Virus record (IMG/VR): IMGVR_UViG_3300013126_000094
Coordinates: 1-37,848 of that record
Source of the DNA: a virus
DNA: 37,848 nucleotides
Reading direction: 5' to 3' (one strand)
Both the position numbers and the translations under genes were made by a program. The notes beneath the pieces are model-generated. The model saw nothing but the letters and a program-made list of their open reading frames with translations. It searched no databases and had not been told where the DNA came from. Each line of letters opens with the position of its first letter. Position 1 is the first letter of the stretch. Positions 32,791 through 37,848 of this stretch are shown here, in pieces.

Positions 32791-35700
32791 GTGTGTTTTT
32801 TACAGTACAGCAGGGCGAACCAACAATTCGAAATCCATCATCGATTATTGCTAGAGATAATAAAACTATTATTATTTCTGGAGAGCAATTTAAAAGAAAT
32901 ATTTTACAAATATCTGGAGAAAATATATTTGACTCTTCCGCTAATTTCTTAATCAACGGTTTAAATAAGCAAAATATTTCTGGAATAAATAATACATTAA
33001 GTGAAGATGTTGTTGGTTTTACTATTAGCGGCGTTTCTCCTTCTAAGTATAATGTATATGTTTACAATGATTATGGTAAATCTACAAATAGTTTTGAATT
33101 AAAAATCTTAGATAAGCCTCAAATAAGTGGATTTGATGCTTCTGGTGTGCTTCCTGGCCAATATGTTAGAGTTAGCGGATACAATTTAAATCCAGGTGGG
33201 AATGTATATTTTATAGATAATTCTGGTTCAATTGTTTCTACATCTTTTGTAGATTCTGGATTATATAGAGTTACTGGATATTCATTAGAGCAGAATGGTA
33301 CCGGATATCTGCTAAATGATACATTTACTATTAGTGGAATTAAAAATTATTATACAAATTCAAATGCAACCTTAACTATTAATACAACGGGTCTAAGTGG
33401 TTCATTAGGAAGTTTTGAGATTACAGATCCTGGAATATTTACAGTACCTAATCTCACCAATAACTTACCTATTATTACAAATAGTTTAGTTGGTACGGGT
33501 GCGACTATCAATCTTTTTTATGAGAAGTATGCGAACACAGGTAAATTAGAGTTTTTAGAATTTCAAATTCCATTCAATTTAAGCAAAAATCAAAGTGGAA
33601 TTGTTGAGAACTTAGAGCATCGAGGTCTAAGCGGAACGAGATTTGAAGGGTTTTATATCTCTGGATATCCAAATATATATGGATTTAGTCCCAGCACCGG
33701 CCTTATTGATTCTAGTATAATAACTATAACTGGTGATAATTTAACATTTGTTGACTCTCTAAAAATTGGAACATTCGAAGTAGCAGATTTTACAATAATA
33801 GACTCTAGTAGAATAGATGTTGAAGTTCCCAACTATAGTTCTTCAAATTATATATATGTTTCTGGTAAATATGGCTCTTCAAAGAGTTCGTCTATTTTAA
33901 ATGTATTTTATCCTCCTGTAGTCGCTAGTGGTTTTACTCCTAATGATGTCTTAGCTGGGACTGGAGCTTTAATAACTATTAGTGGAAAATATTTACAAAG
34001 AATTAATTATATTAATTTAGGCGCGCAAAATGTTTTAAGAAAAGATATTACAGTTGAATTTAATGGTCGTCAAGCGAGATTTCCATTACCCAATAATTAT
34101 ACTACTACAAAATTAAATATATTTTCCGTTGACTTCCCAAATTCTGGTACTTTAATTGAGTCTAGTGGAACTAATGATTTACTTATTTCTACTGTAAGAC
34201 TTGCAGACTCAAATGTAAATATAAAATATTTGTCTGGTATACAAGGGGCAAAATATTTAGATGAAATATTATTTTATACACCAAGCGGTACATCAGGCGA
34301 CTATGGTAATCTAACTAATTCTGAGGTATTTTTCTTGGGGATTACAGGTCATATTGATCAACCAAAAGATTATTTAATAAGTGGTATCAAATTAGAAAAT
34401 TCTGCTACAGGAATTAAAATTCAATTACCAAGAGAGATTAGAAATCCCCAAGCAAGAATTAAAATTAAAAGAAATAGATTTGGTGATGAATATATACTTC
34501 CATCAAATAAGTCTATAGATGTTCTTCCAACTATCTTTGATTGTAGTATTTCTAATACAACTTATAATGATCTAGGATATATTAGAATATCAGGCATAAA
34601 TGCGTCAAATACAAATCTAGTATATTTTAGTGGATATTCTGGAACGACAAATTTACTTGGTTATAAACCAATAGATAAAATACCTTTAGAAATAATTAGA
34701 AAAAATTCAATACAAATTACTGGTAATAATAATAATACAACTGGCTATACAGTAATTGAGGCTAAGTTAGGAGGGGACGTTACTGGATCTGGTGAATTAT
34801 TCTTATTTAATAACTATTTTGATACTGGAATTGGATATGAAGATTATATAATAACTCAAAATCGTAATGTTCGTGTTGCCGCTATTAGTGGATTCAGACC
34901 ACCAAATTCTGATATATTTACAAGTCCAGCATATATTACGACTCCGCTAGAAAATGCATTTTTCTATCAAATACAAACTAATTCGAGAGCCACCAGATTT
35001 GAAGTATCTCCAACTACGATATCTGGAGTTGGTCAAGGAGATTGGCCGACTGGTATAGAAAATTATTTGAATAGTGCAAATCAAATTTTTGGTCAGCCAA
35101 TTGTTGGCGGAATCTATTATTTAAAAATCAGAGCTTTAGATGGAGAAAGACCAAACGAAGGAATGATTTTAAATCTTGCCGTAGGATATTCTGGTAGATC
35201 ATTAAGTGGTCCTGGAATTACTTACCGTGGAGATTGGAAGTATGGAATTGGATATGTAGGCAGTAGTTTAAGAAGAGATATAGTTAAATATAGAAAAGAA
35301 GGTGTTAATTACTGGTACGCTGCCTATACAAATCTAGACTCTGAACCTCAAGCTGGAAATCCAAATTGGATACCATTTACAAATGAATTTGCTGCAACTG
35401 CTACTCAAGTATTATTAGCTGAAGAATCTAATATTACTAATTCTTTAAATATTGGACAAGAAGGTATCCCAAGTGGATTTATCAAAACTGTTAATGATAA
35501 GAATGTAGATGAAGGAAGCGGATTCTATCTTGGCTATGACAATAGATATAATGTGAATAGACCTAAATTTAGAGTCGGTAATCAAGACAATTATATTAAA
35601 TTTGACGGCGATGGTCTTGATATTTTAGGGCCACTATCTGGCATCATCACGACTTCAAAAAATATAAAAAATGCAAATAATATTGTAAATGCTGATTCTT

Positions 35701-37848
35701 CTATAGCTTTAGGCATAAATAACAGAGTAATAAGAGGCACAGAGAATGTATTTATATTCGGTACAGATAATCGTATTACAGGGTCTAGAAGATCTAGCAT
35801 TGTAGCTGGTAGAAATAACGAAATATCTACAGTAAGAGCATTCTTTAGCGATGGCTCTACAATTGGCGGAGGAGAAAGTAATAGAATCCTTGGATCCTTT
35901 TGTAATATCGTAGGTGGATTTGGTAATATTGTTGATGCTACATCTACAGGATTATCAACAATCGCAAATCAATTATTTACCACAAGAGTAAGTGGAATAG
36001 ATAACTTAGTTTTATATCCTAATCAAATTTTTACCAATGAACTTGCTTTGATATTAAACTTTGAAAGTCAAAGAAATATATATCGCACAGCTAAAGTATA
36101 TGATATTTCAACAACAGACTATACATTAAATTTATATCCTGAATTTGATTCTAATGATCCATCTATAAAAGTATATAACTGGGTAAGTCTTTTATCTCCC
36201 AATCTTTATTCTGGATCTTTTGTCCCAGGAGATAACAACGGATCTATATGTGAATTTAAAGTAGGGCGCACCGGTTTAACATCAGGAAGTGAAGTATATC
36301 GAATCAATTTTACAGAAAAATTTGTTCATTCTACGGGAATTAACCAATTAGTAGTACTAACAAATGTTATAGGAGATTATGGAATTTATAAATTATCTGA
36401 AATTAGTGGCTTAGACTCTAGTGGATTCTATCTAGATTTTCCTGGAACATTAGATGAAGACGTATCTGTGCATTATTTCGCTGGTAATACTGGATATTAT
36501 ACTGGCGTTGATTTTAATGAAAGTTTCGGATTAGAAATTTCTAGACAAAATTTATTTGAGAATCTTATATCTGGTACGGGTTATAGATACGATATTCCTT
36601 TAAAAAGAAAAAGTATAAATTTCTTCAATATTTATGATTCCAGTTTTGAATCCATGTATATAGGAGCAATATCTGGCGATTCAAATGATCTAAAAATAGC
36701 TCTTGCTGCAGAAATAGATAATAATCAAAGTTATGCTCAAATTAATTCGCTTGGCTTTACTGGACAAATTTTAGATGATAACATACAGGTATATCAAACA
36801 GGATTAAACTCTGGAGAAAAAACTTATTTTATATCTTTATTATCTGGTATTCCTAATACAGGATATATTCCAATATGTAATTTAGTTCAGAGTGGAGATG
36901 TATCTGAAAATATTTATTTATATTTTATCTCTGGCAAAAATGAAAGTGGTTTTTACTTTCAAACTTCTGACGCATTAAATCAAGACGTTAAAGTTAATGT
37001 TAGTATTTACAAAACTGGTAATTTTTCATTTGATAATTCTTTTATAAATGTTGGATCATTAATTGTATCTGGTTCTGGAATTAATGAATTTAATTTAGCC
37101 TACCAAACACCACTTAATTTCAATCCAAAAACATTTGTATCCATCGAAAATGTTAATAACGATAACATTTATATTATAAATGCCAAAAATATTTTTAAGA
37201 CTGGCCTAAGCCTTAAATTATCTGAATCTATAGTAACAGATGATGTATTAAGAGTAAATTACGTTCATTATTCAAACACTGGTCTTTACGCTTTTCATTT
37301 AGCTGAAAATCAATTAATTGATAAAGACACATTATTTACAGGAGATATTGTAGTAAGACTTGCTAATAATTTCAATCATGAAATGAAAGTTTTTGGCAAA
37401 GTTTCGTCTAGATTAGATGAAACATATTTACATAATATCTATCATACTGGTAGAGATAGCTTTTCATTTACTTTATCTTCGCCTATCACTCCAGCCCAAA
37501 TGACTGGGCTTATTTATGAATACATGGCATCTGATTTAGATCGAGATTATAATATAGCTAAATCTGTCTTAAGCACATTTAATTATGCTAGATTAGGCTC
37601 ATTTGGATTTAATGATATTGGAAGTTCTACTATTGGAGGAGGAACTGGTAATTATGTTAAAGGCTTGGTATCAAGTATTGCTGGTGGAGTATTAAATGAA
37701 ATTATTGGAGACTTTAATTTAATTCCAGGTGGTAGACTTAACAGAATTATTGACATTTCTAATCCTAATGACCAATATCCAAAAAGTGCATTTTGTACTA
37801 TTTTAGGCGGAAGTAATAATACTGTAACTGGTAATCTCCAGTATACAA
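32787..37848 (+). CDS. Large TIG / CBM-like / YadA-head-like adhesin, 3' end beyond window
   Basis: The frame is open from ATG 32787 (ATGA overlap with the previous stop) to the window end, giving 1687 residues with no stop. Visible parts in order: TIG/Ig-like domains from about 12, 111 (PQISGFDASGVLPGQYVRVSG), 295 (PNIYGFSPSTGLIDSSIITIT) and 376 (FTPNDVLAGTGALITISGKY); an aromatic CBM5/12-like module at 813-864 (RRDIVKYRKEGVNYWYAAYT, then NPNWIPF); and a YadA-head-like repeat region at about 960-1030 (IALGINNRVIRG, FIFGTDNRITG, IVAGRNNEIS, IGGGESNRILG, IVGGFGNIV). A series of beta-sandwich modules (about 1060-1600) follows, then a second YadA-like region from about 1613 (TIGGGTGNYV, IAGGVLNEIIG, ILGGSNNTVTG). 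This looks like a trimeric receptor-binding fibre. The C-terminal trimerisation or chaperone domain is outside the window. Confidence 0.75.
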   Translation, partial: MSVFFTVQQGEPTIRNPSSIIARDNKTIIISGEQFKRNILQISGENIFDSSANFLINGLNKQNISGINNTLSEDVVGFTISGVSPSKYNVYVYNDYGKSTNSFELKILDKPQISGFDASGVLPGQYVRVSGYNLNPGGNVYFIDNSGSIVSTSFVDSGLYRVTGYSLEQNGTGYLLNDTFTISGIKNYYTNSNATLTINTTGLSGSLGSFEITDPGIFTVPNLTNNLPIITNSLVGTGATINLFYEKYANTGKLEFLEFQIPFNLSKNQSGIVENLEHRGLSGTRFEGFYISGYPNIYGFSPSTGLIDSSIITITGDNLTFVDSLKIGTFEVADFTIIDSSRIDVEVPNYSSSNYIYVSGKYGSSKSSSILNVFYPPVVASGFTPNDVLAGTGALITISGKYLQRINYINLGAQNVLRKDITVEFNGRQARFPLPNNYTTTKLNIFSVDFPNSGTLIESSGTNDLLISTVRLADSNVNIKYLSGIQGAKYLDEILFYTPSGTSGDYGNLTNSEVFFLGITGHIDQPKDYLISGIKLENSATGIKIQLPREIRNPQARIKIKRNRFGDEYILPSNKSIDVLPTIFDCSISNTTYNDLGYIRISGINASNTNLVYFSGYSGTTNLLGYKPIDKIPLEIIRKNSIQITGNNNNTTGYTVIEAKLGGDVTGSGELFLFNNYFDTGIGYEDYIITQNRNVRVAAISGFRPPNSDIFTSPAYITTPLENAFFYQIQTNSRATRFEVSPTTISGVGQGDWPTGIENYLNSANQIFGQPIVGGIYYLKIRALDGERPNEGMILNLAVGYSGRSLSGPGITYRGDWKYGIGYVGSSLRRDIVKYRKEGVNYWYAAYTNLDSEPQAGNPNWIPFTNEFAATATQVLLAEESNITNSLNIGQEGIPSGFIKTVNDKNVDEGSGFYLGYDNRYNVNRPKFRVGNQDNYIKFDGDGLDILGPLSGIITTSKNIKNANNIVNADSSIALGINNRVIRGTENVFIFGTDNRITGSRRSSIVAGRNNEISTVRAFFSDGSTIGGGESNRILGSFCNIVGGFGNIVDATSTGLSTIANQLFTTRVSGIDNLVLYPNQIFTNELALILNFESQRNIYRTAKVYDISTTDYTLNLYPEFDSNDPSIKVYNWVSLLSPNLYSGSFVPGDNNGSICEFKVGRTGLTSGSEVYRINFTEKFVHSTGINQLVVLTNVIGDYGIYKLSEISGLDSSGFYLDFPGTLDEDVSVHYFAGNTGYYTGVDFNESFGLEISRQNLFENLISGTGYRYDIPLKRKSINFFNIYDSSFESMYIGAISGDSNDLKIALAAEIDNNQSYAQINSLGFTGQILDDNIQVYQTGLNSGEKTYFISLLSGIPNTGYIPICNLVQSGDVSENIYLYFISGKNESGFYFQTSDALNQDVKVNVSIYKTGNFSFDNSFINVGSLIVSGSGINEFNLAYQTPLNFNPKTFVSIENVNNDNIYIINAKNIFKTGLSLKLSESIVTDDVLRVNYVHYSNTGLYAFHLAENQLIDKDTLFTGDIVVRLANNFNHEMKVFGKVSSRLDETYLHNIYHTGRDSFSFTLSSPITPAQMTGLIYEYMASDLDRDYNIAKSVLSTFNYARLGSFGFNDIGSSTIGGGTGNYVKGLVSSIAGGVLNEIIGDFNLIPGGRLNRIIDISNPNDQYPKSAFCTILGGSNNTVTGNLQYT

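Noticed and set aside
1-37848. tRNA genes, CRISPR arrays, transposases, integrase or attachment sites
   Set aside because: None is visible on either strand; the window is almost entirely structural protein coding sequence.

Overview
The window is part of an AT-rich tailed-phage (Caudoviricetes) genome or prophage. It covers neck, tail tube, tape measure, tail tip and host-recognition genes. The long tape measure, the single tube-type tail and a recognisable lambda-like M-L-K-I-J tip cassette point to siphovirus morphology. The lambda-type tip suggests a Gram-negative host, but nothing in the window identifies that host. Genes are packed tightly, with ATGA overlaps or gaps of a few bases. No tRNA, rRNA, CRISPR array, insertion sequence or integration site is seen, and no gene-free stretch reaches 300 bases.

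Layout. (1) 1-2376, plus strand: four neck or tail-completion genes, the first cut by the window edge. (2) 2444-3535, plus: major tail tube protein, followed by a strong intrinsic terminator. (3) 3630-5909, plus: two small unknown genes and two probable tail-assembly-chaperone genes. (4) 5988-14504, plus: a 2838-residue tape measure protein. (5) 28387-14501, minus strand: an operon read in the order small unknown gene, gpM-like, gpL-like (Fe-S type), gpK-like (JAMM plus NlpC/P60), gpI-like (ubiquitin-like plus Hint), gpJ-like (Ig-like plus Hint plus J core), and a fibre-like protein. (6) 28455-37848, plus: three tail-tube-fold paralogues, the last fused to an IPT/TIG domain, then two large TIG/beta-sandwich adhesin-like proteins. 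The final one has YadA-like repeats and runs off the window.

How it works together. The tube and tape measure genes build and size a long tail, roughly 0.4 micrometres by lambda scaling. The inverted tip cassette makes the initiator and tip complex. The last plus-strand cluster probably supplies fibres or adhesins attached through extra tube-like rings. A repeated motif, GTGTAAT followed by a TATA-like stretch and a Shine-Dalgarno, precedes six transcription-unit starts at a near-constant distance from the ATG. Two copies lie back to back in the divergent region at 28388-28454. It looks like a phage-specific late promoter.

Most interesting. Two related intein-like Hint domains sit in adjacent tail-tip proteins (gpI and gpJ). 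Each ends His-Asn-Gly, so they lack the Cys/Ser/Thr needed for normal splicing and are predicted to cleave instead. Both lie at domain boundaries, next to a gene encoding a JAMM/NlpC protease. This suggests a self-processing tail-tip assembly system.
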